DNA of 64,000 bases from Leeuwenhoekiella sp. MAR_2009_132 (lineage in GTDB: Bacteria > Bacteroidota > Bacteroidia > Flavobacteriales > Flavobacteriaceae), in contig NZ_JHZY01000002.1 of assembly GCF_000687915.1 (NCBI RefSeq), positions 1,240,001 through 1,304,000 on the forward strand. The letters run 5' to 3'. The first letter of the stretch is position 1. Every line of letters begins with the position of its first letter. Shown one piece after another: positions 46,764 to 55,893 of the stretch. The translations under genes were made by a program, and so were the position numbers. Below the pieces are notes generated by a model. The model searched no databases, was not told the DNA's origin, and was given only the letters and a program-made list of their open reading frames with translations.

Positions 46764-47399
46764 ATGAACGAATTGTTAAACTTAAACTACGGTCACCTTT
46801 TTGAAGCGGAATTACTAAAAGAAATTTCAGAAATAGGTATTCTAAAAGAAGTAAAGGAAGGTGATAAACTTATGGAAATTGGCCAGTATATAACGGCAAT
46901 GCCCTTACTTATTTCGGGAGCTATTAAAATACTACGTGAAGATTCTGAAGGTAATGAACTGCTACTCTATTTTTTAGAAAAAGGAGATACCTGTGCACTT
47001 ACCTTATCTTTTAATCGGGGCCAACGTAAAAGTGAAATACGTGCCATCGCAGAGCTTGATACCGTTCTCATTATGATTCCCATACAAAAAATGGAAGAAT
47101 GGAGCTCAACCTATAAATCCTGGAGAAATTTTATTTTTGACAGCTATCAAAATAGACTACAGGAAATGCTTGATACGCTAGATAGCATTGCTTTTATGCG
47201 TATGGATGAGCGTTTGCTTAAGTATTTGAGAGATAAGCAAAAACTTACTCAAAGCAACGAACTTCAAAGTACGCATCAGGAAATTGCCTATGAGATGCAT
47301 ACCTCTCGTGTTGTTATTTCAAGATTGCTTAAAAAGCTAGAATTAGAAGGTCGTATTAAGATTTTACGTAATAAAATAGAATTACTCAATTTAATTTAA
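46764..47399 (+). CDS. Crp/Fnr-family transcriptional regulator
   Basis: 211 residues: cyclic-nucleotide-binding-like beta barrel (about 10-125; GDKLMEIGQYITAMPLLISG is seen as EGDKLMEIGQYI and PLLISGAIKILRED), dimer helix, and a C-terminal HTH with STHQEIAYEMHTSRVVISRLL. The Arg and Ser that bind cAMP in Crp are not evident, and no Cys cluster of Fnr is present, so the ligand is unknown. It follows the MscS gene by 33 bases and its stop overlaps the convergent pabB stop by 4 bases. Confidence 0.88.
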   Translation: MNELLNLNYGHLFEAELLKEISEIGILKEVKEGDKLMEIGQYITAMPLLISGAIKILREDSEGNELLLYFLEKGDTCALTLSFNRGQRKSEIRAIAELDTVLIMIPIQKMEEWSSTYKSWRNFIFDSYQNRLQEMLDTLDSIAFMRMDERLLKYLRDKQKLTQSNELQSTHQEIAYEMHTSRVVISRLLKKLELEGRIKILRNKIELLNLI

Positions 47400-48691
47400 G
47401 CTTCAAGCGTTTCTCGCATAGCTTTCGCTTTAAGTAAACATTCTTCGTATTCTTTTTCTGGAATTGCCTGAGCAGTTATAGCGCTTCCTACCGTAAAAGA
47501 CACATAGGGTTTTTCTGCATCATACAATAAACTGCGTATAACAACATTAAAATCAAAATCACCGTTAGGTTCAAAATAACCTATTGAGCCGCTATACAAA
47601 CCGCGTTTAGAATTTTCTAAATCTTCAATAATCTGCATTGCTGAAAGCTTTGGCGCCCCGGTCATACTTCCCATGGGATACGTATTTTTAATACAGGTTA
47701 TAGGGTCTGTATCGGGGTCAATGTTAGCTGTAATCGTAGAAATCATCTGGTGCACCTGTTTAAAAGAATAAACCTTGCATAGTTCTTCTACACGCACACT
47801 TCCTTTTAGCGCCAGCTTAGAAAGATCATTACGCACGAGGTCTGTAATCATGATATTTTCTGAGCGTTCTTTAGGATCCTGAGCAAGTGCCCGGGCAAGT
47901 TTTAAATCTTCAATAGCATTATTACTTCTGCGGGCTGTGCCTTTTATAGGCTGACTAATCAATTTTGTTTTCCGCTTGCATAAATACCGTTCTGGAGAAG
48001 AACACAGCGCATATTTAGAACCTATTTTTAAAAATGCTGCAAACGGAGCTTTTGAAATCTCATTTAAATGCAGAAAACTCTTTAAAGGATCAATTTTAGA
48101 TTCCGCATAAAATTCCTGGCAAAAATTAGCCTCATAAATATCGCCGCGGTAAATGTGATCGAGCATTTTATCTACCTGAGCGCAATACGCGTCTTTATTA
48201 AAACGAACTTTAACCTTAGGTGTAGTATAGTTTTCAACTACTTTTTCTTTTTCTTCGGAAGAATTAAATATCAACTCAAAATCCTTCTCAATATCTGCTG
48301 CTACTTCAGGGAGGTATAAAAATTCTATAGTATTACCTATAATGCGTATCAGTTTTAAAGGCTGAAAGAAATACAAATCAGGAAAATCTAACCCATCAAG
48401 GTTTGCAGACTGAAGATTTTCAACTTCATTTTTTAAATCATAGGTCATAAAACCTAGTAACCAGTCCTGTACTTGAGCTCTGTACTTAGAAAGTTCAGAA
48501 AATGCATGGTTTGATTTTATATGAATTGATGTTTTGGCACCAACACCTAACAAAATATCAAACTTTCCATAAGGATCTGTATGCCCATTTGAGGTTAGCA
48601 AACAACTCGTAGAATCTGGCTTTGCCCAATCTAACAAATGCTTTAGGAGATTTGTTTTATCTGGAATTGATTTTGATTTTATGATGCGCAT
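47396..48691 (-). CDS. pabB: Aminodeoxychorismate synthase component I
   Basis: 431 residues. Makes 4-amino-4-deoxychorismate for folate synthesis. The PIKGTARR motif at residues 248-255, with Lys250, separates PabB from anthranilate synthase, which has Ala at that site (PIAGT). Other chorismate-binding blocks: GDIYEANFCQ, SSPERYL, DLVRNDLSKLA, YPMGSMTGAPK and YSGSIGYF. Single-gene transcript, ending against the Crp-family gene. Confidence 0.92.
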   Translation of the reverse strand: MRIIKSKSIPDKTNLLKHLLDWAKPDSTSCLLTSNGHTDPYGKFDILLGVGAKTSIHIKSNHAFSELSKYRAQVQDWLLGFMTYDLKNEVENLQSANLDGLDFPDLYFFQPLKLIRIIGNTIEFLYLPEVAADIEKDFELIFNSSEEKEKVVENYTTPKVKVRFNKDAYCAQVDKMLDHIYRGDIYEANFCQEFYAESKIDPLKSFLHLNEISKAPFAAFLKIGSKYALCSSPERYLCKRKTKLISQPIKGTARRSNNAIEDLKLARALAQDPKERSENIMITDLVRNDLSKLALKGSVRVEELCKVYSFKQVHQMISTITANIDPDTDPITCIKNTYPMGSMTGAPKLSAMQIIEDLENSKRGLYSGSIGYFEPNGDFDFNVVIRSLLYDAEKPYVSFTVGSAITAQAIPEKEYEECLLKAKAMRETLEA

Positions 48692-48718
48692 AGATTTGTA
48701 AAATTACAGTTTAGCGCA

Positions 48719-48752
48719 TAAAAAAACCGTCAATAAAATCGACGGTTTTAAA
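48719..48752 (-). terminator. Terminator of the CsbD-like gene
   Basis: AAAACCGTC at 48723-48731 pairs with GACGGTTTT at 48741-48749; A and T runs lie on both sides. It follows the CsbD gene on the minus strand by about 20 bases and separates it from pabB. Confidence 0.85.
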
Positions 48753-48769
48753 TAAATTTTAGATATAAA

Positions 48770-48955
48770 CTATTGCTTATCGATCCAGTCTTTAATCTCT
48801 TCTTTGGTTTTTCCGGTTTTTTCTTGAAGTTTTCCAAGCATTTGGTCAAATTTACCTTCTGCGTGAGTGGTATCGTCATCTGTAAGATCACCATACTCCT
48901 CTTTAAATTTACCTTTAACTTGTTTCCACTTTCCTTCTATCTGATCATTATTCAT
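48770..48955 (-). CDS. CsbD-family stress-response protein
   Basis: 61 residues, highly charged and helical, with the CsbD pattern: QIEGKWKQVKGKFKEEYG, then DDDTTHAEGKFDQMLGKLQEKTG and a final KEEIKDWI. Family members accumulate under general stress; the molecular role is unknown. Own terminator, divergent from the phosphatase lipoprotein gene. Confidence 0.92.
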   Translation of the reverse strand: MNNDQIEGKWKQVKGKFKEEYGDLTDDDTTHAEGKFDQMLGKLQEKTGKTKEEIKDWIDKQ

Positions 48956-49073
48956 AATTTTGGATTTTTAATTATTAGTAATATTTAAAATTACTGCTAA
49001 GAATAAACTATTTACCCCAACAAAACGCTAATCTTTAAAAGGCAAGCGTTAATTTTACTTAAAATTTAAAACA

Positions 49074-49619
49074 ATGCAGAAACTCTTATTTTCCCTGTTT
49101 ATATTAATCATTTTTAGTGCGTGTAATAATAAAACTAAAACTCTGGCAAGTGCAGATACAGCACGTGTTACTGATGCTACTTACTATTTTGTGAGACACG
49201 CAGATAAAGTACGGGCTCCAAATATAGGAAATAACCCGCCACTAAACGCCAACGGTAAGGCACGTGCTAAATTCTGGGCAAAACAATTAAAAGATGTTGA
49301 TTTTGACGCCGTTTACAGTACAAATTTTAAGCGAACGCGCAGTACAGCGCTGCCCACTGCAAAACAGAATAAACTAGAAATTAAAATTTACGAACCTTCT
49401 GAAGATTTCTATGTTAATTTTAAAGATACTCATGTGGGCAAAAATGTATTGGTAGTGGGACATAGTAATACCATACCTGCCTTTGTTAATGCTGTTCTAG
49501 GGGAGCAAAAATACAATGAGATAGATGATTCTACTTTTGGAAATCTTTACATTGTACGGGTAAAAGATGGTGTTGCTGAAGCCGAATTAAAAGATTTTAA
49601 CAGCTGGAGCAAGCAGTAA
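49074..49619 (+). CDS. Histidine phosphatase superfamily lipoprotein
   Basis: 181 residues. Lipoprotein signal with Cys17 (IFSACNN). The catalytic RHADK (Arg41-His42) and the second His in GHSNT (His130), plus the YSTNFKRTRSTA block with phosphate-binding Arg, show a SixA/PGM-type phosphatase. It is exported, so it acts on an extracytoplasmic phosphate ester. The 3' end overlaps the convergent lipoprotein gene by 23 bases. Confidence 0.88.
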   Translation: MQKLLFSLFILIIFSACNNKTKTLASADTARVTDATYYFVRHADKVRAPNIGNNPPLNANGKARAKFWAKQLKDVDFDAVYSTNFKRTRSTALPTAKQNKLEIKIYEPSEDFYVNFKDTHVGKNVLVVGHSNTIPAFVNAVLGEQKYNEIDDSTFGNLYIVRVKDGVAEAELKDFNSWSKQ

Positions 49620-50349
49620 CTTCAATATTTTCTAATTCAATTTTAGATAACAACCTAAGTTTGCCATTTTCAAAAAGACTATCAAGACTTTGCAAAGGTG
49701 GAAACTGCTCTAAAGGCTCATAATTGTTATAATCAACAAAGCGAACACCATTTACCTCTCTAATATTATAGGCTTCTCTAAAACGCGTACCGCCTTCATT
49801 AACATGGTAATTGTATGCTAAATAATCTACTGTAAAATCTTCAGTATCGATCCAGTACATATAATTGTCTTCAAAATCTTCACCCCCACCTTCTTCAGCA
49901 AATCGCACTTCAATCTTATAATAGGTTTTTCCTTTAATAGTAGCTTCTCCAATCTTTTTAGATTTTACTGCTTCCGCATTTAAACCATACGGCAACACCG
50001 AAAAATAATGTACCGAGTTTACACCCCCTGCAAGATTACTTATCAAAGAATCTTCCAAATTGATGGTTTTACCCTTTACAAATCGTTTAAAATCTGAATT
50101 TGTTAATTGATCTAAAGTATCTTTACAAGCCTCGTCAGAACAACGCTCCAGACTGAAATTTCCGTAATTACGTGATGCTTTATAAAATTTATCTCTGAAG
50201 GTAAATGTGATTGTTGATGTATCTATAGTTGAACCGCCAGCACGTGCTATGGTTTGAGCTATAATGGCTTTAGAGTCGAGATTTTTAATTTCTTTCTTAC
50301 ATGCTGTTAAACAAATTAGAAGGAATGTAAGTGGCAATATTTTTTTCAT
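49597..50349 (-). CDS. DUF6503-like lipoprotein
   Basis: 250 residues. Lipoprotein signal ends at Cys16 or so (LICLTACKK). The body is beta-rich and resembles the flavobacterial lipoproteins grouped as DUF6503, which are sometimes wrongly named deoxyribose-phosphate aldolase; no aldolase motif is present. The C-terminus ends in ACSSC, two extra Cys that could form a disulfide. No function known. Confidence 0.65.
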   Translation of the reverse strand: MKKILPLTFLLICLTACKKEIKNLDSKAIIAQTIARAGGSTIDTSTITFTFRDKFYKASRNYGNFSLERCSDEACKDTLDQLTNSDFKRFVKGKTINLEDSLISNLAGGVNSVHYFSVLPYGLNAEAVKSKKIGEATIKGKTYYKIEVRFAEEGGGEDFEDNYMYWIDTEDFTVDYLAYNYHVNEGGTRFREAYNIREVNGVRFVDYNNYEPLEQFPPLQSLDSLFENGKLRLLSKIELENIEVTACSSC

Positions 50350-50416
50350 TATCTAGCATTTAGGAACTGCAAAATTAAAGTAATTGCAGGCAATAGCAGT
50401 CCATTTGATAAATTAG

Positions 50417-50424
50417 TACTTTTG
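50417..50424 (+). promoter_or_regulatory. -7 element directly before smpB
   Basis: TACTTTTG matches TAnnTTTG exactly and ends 7 bases before the smpB ATG, so the mRNA would have almost no leader. A normal -33 TTG at the right distance is not seen. Confidence 0.45.
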
Positions 50425-50431
50425 CAATCTT

Positions 50432-50896
50432 ATGAAACAAGAAAATACAATTAATATTAAAAATAAGAAGGCTCGTTTTGAATATGAGATTCTTGATAAA
50501 TATATAGCCGGTATTAAACTGGCGGGTACCGAAATTAAATCTATACGCGAAGGAAAAGCATCTATTGCAGAAAGTTTTTGTGAGTTTGAAGGTAATGAGC
50601 TTTTTGTGATAAATATGACCATTCAAGAATATTCACACGCTACCTATTTTAACCATCAGCCTAAGAGTAGTCGCAAGCTATTACTTAATCGAAGAGAACT
50701 CAATAAGCTTTTAAAAGAAGTCAAAAATAGCGGTCTAACCATCGTACCTCTTAGATTGTTTATTAATGAGAGAGGACTGGCAAAAATGCAGATCGCGCTG
50801 GCAAAAGGTAAAAAATTATACGACAAACGAGAAGTTATTAAAGACCGGGATTCTAAAAAACGTTTAGGACAAATTAAGAAGGCATTTAATAATTAG
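50432..50896 (+). CDS. smpB: SsrA-binding protein SmpB
   Basis: 154 residues, standard length. Binds tmRNA and brings it to stalled ribosomes for trans-translation. Family blocks: NKKARFEYEILDKYIAGI, LAGTEIKSIREGKASIAES, NHQPKSSRKLLLNRREL and the basic C-terminal tail LAKGKKLYDKRE...KRLGQIKKAF. The tmRNA gene is not in this window. Confidence 0.97.
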   Translation: MKQENTINIKNKKARFEYEILDKYIAGIKLAGTEIKSIREGKASIAESFCEFEGNELFVINMTIQEYSHATYFNHQPKSSRKLLLNRRELNKLLKEVKNSGLTIVPLRLFINERGLAKMQIALAKGKKLYDKREVIKDRDSKKRLGQIKKAFNN

Positions 50897-50944
50897 TGCA
50901 ACAGGTAGAAAATAATTTAAGTCTTTTAAATTAAATTATACCAC

Positions 50945-53404
50945 ATGCTAAAAAAAATACTCTTCGCTGTTATCGTATTGGTTTGCATCCAGGTACAGAG
51001 TCAGATTACAGGCTCGGTTACTAATGCGCAAAATGAGCCATTACCCTATGTAAATATCTATTTAAAAAATGCAACAACCGGCACGACTACAAATGGTGAC
51101 GGCCTGTATAGTCTTAATTTTAATCAGACCGGTACCTATACGATAACTTTTCAGTTTTTAGGTTATACTACAAAGAATGTAGAAGTTACAATTACCGAGT
51201 TTCCATTTAAATTAAATGCTGTTTTAGAAGAAGAAACGACATCACTAGACGAGGTGGTTTTAGATTCTAAAATAAATCCCGCAGACCGAATTATACGAGA
51301 AGTTCTTAAGGAAAAACCACAAACTTTATCTAAACAAAAAGCATATACCGCAGATTTTTATTCCCGTGGCTTATGGCGTGTAGAAAACGCTCCTGAAAAG
51401 TTTTTTGGGCAGGAATTGGGAGATTTAGGTGGAGGTCTTGATTCTACACGAACCGGTATTGTATATTTAAGTGAGACGATTTCTAAAATTGCATATCAGG
51501 AACCTAATGATTTTAACGAAATTATTACAGCCAGTAAGGTTAGTGGTAACAGTAATGGATTTAGCTTTAACAGTGCGCAGGAAGCAGATTTTTCATTCTA
51601 TAATAATACCTTAGAGATACAGGCGCAAGTTGTATCGCCTATTGCAGATAATGCCTTCAATTACTACACTTACAAATTAGTGGGTACGTTTAAAGAAGGT
51701 GATAAACTCATCAATAAAATACAGGTAACACCTAAACGTAAAAATGATCGTGTTTTTAATGGTATATTATATATTGTTGAAGACGACTGGCAGCTTTATG
51801 GCGCAGATTTAAATACAAGTGGTGCTGCGATACAAGTACCGTTTGTAGATTCATTAGTATTTAAACACAGTTTTAAATACAATGCTGCACAAAAACTTTG
51901 GGTTAAAATTTCTCAAAGTATCGACTTTAGCTTTAAGCTATTTGGTTTTGGTGGTAATGGAAGATTTTCTGCAGTCTATAGCAATTATGATTTTAAACCT
52001 CAATTTGATCGTAAGAGTTTTTCAAATGAAGTATTGAGTTTTAAACCCGAAGCCAATAAAAAAGACAGTTTGTTTTGGCAGCAAATACGCCCGATTCCGC
52101 TTACTATTGAAGAACGTACAGATTATATTAAAAAAGACAGTTTACAAGAAATTCGGGACTCTAGACCTTATAAAGATTCAGTAGATAGTGCACGTAATGC
52201 ATTTAAATTTACAGACGTACTTATGGGATACAGTTATCAAAATACTTATGATAAGTGGCGCTTAAGCTATGATGCAATTTTACCTACGATCTCCTATAAT
52301 ACAGTTCAAGGCTTTAATGCAACAGGAGGAATAAGTTATTCTAAATGGACCGAAGATTATATACAAGCAACAACACTAAGCTTAAAAGCAAATTATGGGA
52401 TTGACGATGAGCGTTTGCGTTTTACAGGAAGAATTGCAAAACGATTTGACCGTATAAAAAATACAACAGTCATCCTAGAAGGAGGCTCTCAAACGCAGCA
52501 ATTTAATTCTGAAGAACCTATTTCTGGTGTAATAAACAGCCTGGCAACTCTCGTATGGAAAAAAAACTTTGCTAAATACTATGAATTAAATTTTGCGCGA
52601 GCGACGTTCTCTCAAGAACTATTTAATGGGTTTCAGTTAACTGCACAGGCGGGTTATGAGAAACGAATGCCGCTATTTAATACCACAGATCAAACGTTAT
52701 TCAACAGAGATTTTGCTTATACTTCAAACAATCCTTTAAACCCTCAGGATTATAATACTGCAGCAATACAACCTCACAATCTGGGAAAAGTAAATGTACA
52801 GGCGATGATTAATTTTGATCAGAAATATATGAGCTATCCTGACGGAAAGTTTAAAGTTGATGATTCTAAATATCCAACGCTTTATGTTACTGCTGAGCAA
52901 AGCTTTGCAGCTAGTGATGCTAACTACAATTTTACAGAACTTAAAGCAGAACTGCGTCAGGAACTTACTCTGGGTAATAAAGGAAACTTTGGGTATGGCT
53001 TTACAGGAGGTACTTTTTTGAATGGAGACAACATCAGTTTTGTAGACTATCAGCATTTTAATGGTAATCAAACCTATGTTAATTTTAGAAATCTGCGTCT
53101 TACTGGTTTTAATAATCTACCCTACTACGATTATAGCACTAAAGAAAGTTTCTTTGAAGCGCATATAGAACACAATTTTAAAGGCTTTATTCTAGGAAAA
53201 ATTCCCGGTATAAGAGCCTTAAATCTCAATCTAGTTACCGGTGTACATTCCTTATTAACACAAGAAAACAAACCTTATACTGAATTTAATATAGGTGTTG
53301 ATAACCTTGGCTTCGGAAAATTAAAGTTTCTGCGTGTTGATTATGTGCGCTCTTTTAGTGGTCCTAATCAAAAAGGAGCTTTTGTTTTTGGTCTCAGTTT
53401 TTAG
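50945..53404 (+). CDS. DUF5686 / carboxypeptidase-regulatory-like domain outer-membrane protein
   Basis: 819 residues. Signal peptide (to about residue 19, QVQSQ), a carboxypeptidase-like regulatory domain (ITGSVTNAQNEPLPYVNIYL to about residue 95), a short segment resembling the SusC TonB-box region (LDEVVLDSKINPADRIIREV), and a long beta-rich region ending in Phe (GAFVFGLSF), typical of outer-membrane barrels. This layout is that of DUF5686 proteins of Bacteroidetes, of unknown function. It begins 48 bases after smpB. Confidence 0.82.
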   Translation: MLKKILFAVIVLVCIQVQSQITGSVTNAQNEPLPYVNIYLKNATTGTTTNGDGLYSLNFNQTGTYTITFQFLGYTTKNVEVTITEFPFKLNAVLEEETTSLDEVVLDSKINPADRIIREVLKEKPQTLSKQKAYTADFYSRGLWRVENAPEKFFGQELGDLGGGLDSTRTGIVYLSETISKIAYQEPNDFNEIITASKVSGNSNGFSFNSAQEADFSFYNNTLEIQAQVVSPIADNAFNYYTYKLVGTFKEGDKLINKIQVTPKRKNDRVFNGILYIVEDDWQLYGADLNTSGAAIQVPFVDSLVFKHSFKYNAAQKLWVKISQSIDFSFKLFGFGGNGRFSAVYSNYDFKPQFDRKSFSNEVLSFKPEANKKDSLFWQQIRPIPLTIEERTDYIKKDSLQEIRDSRPYKDSVDSARNAFKFTDVLMGYSYQNTYDKWRLSYDAILPTISYNTVQGFNATGGISYSKWTEDYIQATTLSLKANYGIDDERLRFTGRIAKRFDRIKNTTVILEGGSQTQQFNSEEPISGVINSLATLVWKKNFAKYYELNFARATFSQELFNGFQLTAQAGYEKRMPLFNTTDQTLFNRDFAYTSNNPLNPQDYNTAAIQPHNLGKVNVQAMINFDQKYMSYPDGKFKVDDSKYPTLYVTAEQSFAASDANYNFTELKAELRQELTLGNKGNFGYGFTGGTFLNGDNISFVDYQHFNGNQTYVNFRNLRLTGFNNLPYYDYSTKESFFEAHIEHNFKGFILGKIPGIRALNLNLVTGVHSLLTQENKPYTEFNIGVDNLGFGKLKFLRVDYVRSFSGPNQKGAFVFGLSF

Positions 53405-53448
53405 AACAGATTTCTTTGTAATTTAGATTCTGAAAAACCGTTAAATTT

Positions 53449-53835
53449 ATGCGCTTCCTTATATTATTTTGCATATTGCTAGGCGTTCTGAGTTGCACAG
53501 CAGACAAAAAATTAGAACTCTCAAAAATTGAAGGTTTTCCTTCTCAAATTATAGGCTGTAGTTGCTATTATGCAATGAGCGAAGAAGATTTTTCTGCACA
53601 AAAATTTATCTATATTGATAAATATGGTGAAGAACCCGGGATGATTAATGTAAATGGAAATCTAATAGCCGTAGACCCTAAAAATAAAGATCCTAAAAAT
53701 TATCAAATTAAAATTGACATTGAACAGGAGATTCAGTTAGATCAGGAATTGTACCATAAAGAAGGAGTACTTACAGTATTAGCACCAGATGGTGCGGTGT
53801 TTACCTCTTCTATTTATGGGGAATGCGGCTGCTAA
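53449..53835 (+). CDS. Small lipoprotein with paired cysteines
   Basis: 128 residues. Lipoprotein signal with Cys16 (LGVLSCTADK). A short beta-rich domain has CSCYYA near residue 37 and ends in ECGC, so four Cys besides the lipid Cys, which may form disulfides or bind metal. No family recognised. It precedes the DinB-like gene by 11 bases. Confidence 0.65.
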   Translation: MRFLILFCILLGVLSCTADKKLELSKIEGFPSQIIGCSCYYAMSEEDFSAQKFIYIDKYGEEPGMINVNGNLIAVDPKNKDPKNYQIKIDIEQEIQLDQELYHKEGVLTVLAPDGAVFTSSIYGECGC

Positions 53836-53846
53836 ATAAGTGTATA

Positions 53847-54362
53847 ATGAAAAAACTACAGCAACCTGAAGTTTGGCTGCGAGGGCCTTTAAAAAATATT
53901 CCACCTTATTTACAACCGGCAGCACATGCTTTAAAACAAACTGAGGAAGATCTCGACTATTGGTTAACAGATTTTGAAGATATACACCTCTGGAATAATC
54001 CGGCGGGTAGAGCAAGTGTAGGATTTCATTTGCAACACATTACCGGTGTTTTAGACCGTATGATAACCTATTCAAAAGCACAAAAGTTATCTCAAGTACA
54101 ATTTGACTATTTAAAACAGGAAGGAGTTCAAAATTACGACGTTACCACAGCCCAACTTAAAGCTGCATACTCAAATAAGTTAGATGAGGCATTCTTATAC
54201 TTTAGTACATTAAAAGAGGTTGATTTACTTCAAAAGCGAAGTGTAGGCCACAAAGAACTTCCATCAACTGTTTTAGGTCTTCTTTTTCATGCTGCAGAAC
54301 ACAGCCAAAGGCATTTAGGCCAATTATTGGTAACGACAAGTATTTTAAAAACTTTAAAGTAA
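53847..54362 (+). CDS. DinB-family putative metal-dependent protein
   Basis: 171 residues, four-helix DinB/YfiT-like fold. Metal-binding His candidates: GFHLQHITGVLDR near residue 60 and HAAEHSQRHLGQL near 148-160, the usual H...HxxxH pattern. The ATG at 53847 is preferred because the frame from TTG-like or ATG codons upstream (53823) would overlap the previous gene and add eight atypical residues. DinB proteins include thiol transferases, but the substrate is unknown. Confidence 0.8.
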   Translation: MKKLQQPEVWLRGPLKNIPPYLQPAAHALKQTEEDLDYWLTDFEDIHLWNNPAGRASVGFHLQHITGVLDRMITYSKAQKLSQVQFDYLKQEGVQNYDVTTAQLKAAYSNKLDEAFLYFSTLKEVDLLQKRSVGHKELPSTVLGLLFHAAEHSQRHLGQLLVTTSILKTLK

Positions 54363-54462
54363 ATAGCATTGTTTTATATTCATTATTCTCTTTTAATGAA
54401 ATAAAACCAATTCATAAAGAATTTCGTATTTTCAGTTAAATAACCCTATTAAATCGTAATTC

Positions 54463-55893
54463 TTGATATCTAAAACCGAGTTCCCTACCTCAGTTGAGCA
54501 AATTGAAGAAATTCATAAAGCACAGCAACTTTTTTATAAGACTAAGGCTACTCTTTCTGTAGCTACCCGGCGAGAGAAACTGCAATTGCTTAAGGAGGTT
54601 TTATTAAAATATGAAGTAGAAATTTGCGATGCGCTCTATGCAGACTTTAAGAAGCCTTTATTTGAAAGTCAGATAACCGAATATATTTTAGTGTTGCGTG
54701 AAGTTAAACGCGCACTAGATAAGCTCAATACCTGGACAAAGCCAAAACGTGTTCGCTCAAGTATTGTAAACTTTCCATCTCGTTCTAAAATTATTTTTGA
54801 CCCTTATGGCAATACACTCATAATCGCTCCGTGGAATTATCCATTTCAACTTATAATGGCACCATTAATAGCGGCTGTAGCGGCTGGGAATACGGTAACC
54901 TTAAAGCCTAGCGAACTTACTCCGAACACATCAAAACTGATAGCTCAACTAATTTCTGAAGTTTTTGAGTCCAAATATGTGGCTGTAGTACAAGGTGGTG
55001 TTGAGCAATCTCAAAAACTTTTGAATCTAAGATGGGACTATATCTTTTTTACCGGAAGTCCTAAAGTGGGTCAAATTGTGTATGAAGCTGCTGCAAAATA
55101 CCTCACTCCTGTAACTTTAGAATTGGGCGGTAAAAATCCGTGTATTGTAGATAATACTACTCCCTTAAAATTGGCTGCAAAGCGCATCGTTTGGGGAAAA
55201 TTTGTAAATGCGGGTCAAACGTGTATAGCTCCAGATTATCTACTCGTAAATGAAACGGTAAAAGCTGAATTTCTAACCTATCTTAAAGATGAAATCATAC
55301 GTGCCTACGGACAAAACGCACAGGAATCTCCAGATTTTCCACGTATAATAAATGAATCTAATTTTGAGCGTCTCGAAAAATTGATAGATAAAGACTGTAT
55401 TGTACATGGTGGGTATGTAGATAAAACAGATTTGTTTATTGCGCCTACCGTATTAGATTTTAGTAAAATAATAAGTAATCAAGATCTTCAGGACCTGCCT
55501 AATGCGATGCAAGATGAGATTTTTGGACCTGTGTTGCCTGTAATAGGGTATTCTAATATTTCAGAGCTTAATGATTGGATTGAAAAATTTGAAAAGCCGC
55601 TGGCACTCTACATATTTTCAAAAAACAATCAATTAATAAATCATATTTTAACATCATACTCTTTTGGAGGTGGTGCTTTAAATGATGTAGTCATACAATT
55701 TACAAACGACAGATTACCCTTTGGAGGCGTGGGTAAAAGCGGTATAGGAGCCTATCATGGGTATAAATCTTTTGAAACCTTTTCGCATAAAAAATCTATA
55801 GTAACCCGTGGTACCTGGTTAGATATACCGTTTCGGTATGCGCCGTATTTGGGCAAAACAAAATGGATCAAGAAATTAAATAACTGGCTTTAA
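54463..55893 (+). CDS. Aldehyde dehydrogenase, ALDH3-like
   Basis: 476 residues. Oxidises aldehydes with NAD(P)+. Seen: IAPWNYPFQLIMAPL, KPSELTPNTSKL, FTGSPKVGQIVYEAA, ELGGKNPCIV with the catalytic Glu, GQTCIAPDYLL with catalytic Cys, and EIFGPVLPV. The short C-terminus with GVGKSGIGAYHGYKSFETFSH and a final hydrophobic, basic stretch fits the ALDH3 group. The start is TTG at 54463 (MISKTEFP); no ATG lies near. The stop overlaps the convergent regulator gene by 4 bases. Confidence 0.93.
   Translation: MISKTEFPTSVEQIEEIHKAQQLFYKTKATLSVATRREKLQLLKEVLLKYEVEICDALYADFKKPLFESQITEYILVLREVKRALDKLNTWTKPKRVRSSIVNFPSRSKIIFDPYGNTLIIAPWNYPFQLIMAPLIAAVAAGNTVTLKPSELTPNTSKLIAQLISEVFESKYVAVVQGGVEQSQKLLNLRWDYIFFTGSPKVGQIVYEAAAKYLTPVTLELGGKNPCIVDNTTPLKLAAKRIVWGKFVNAGQTCIAPDYLLVNETVKAEFLTYLKDEIIRAYGQNAQESPDFPRIINESNFERLEKLIDKDCIVHGGYVDKTDLFIAPTVLDFSKIISNQDLQDLPNAMQDEIFGPVLPVIGYSNISELNDWIEKFEKPLALYIFSKNNQLINHILTSYSFGGGALNDVVIQFTNDRLPFGGVGKSGIGAYHGYKSFETFSHKKSIVTRGTWLDIPFRYAPYLGKTKWIKKLNNWL

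Noticed and set aside
47396-48691. Anthranilate synthase component I (TrpE)
   Set aside because: The motif is PIKGT with Lys, which marks aminodeoxychorismate synthase; TrpE has Ala, and no trp genes are near.
49597-50349. Deoxyribose-phosphate aldolase
   Set aside because: The product is a lipoprotein with no aldolase Lys motif; that name is a spread annotation error in this family.
53823-53846. Upstream start for the DinB-like gene
   Set aside because: It lies inside the end of the previous lipoprotein gene; the ATG at 53847 with MKKLQQPEVW is more natural.
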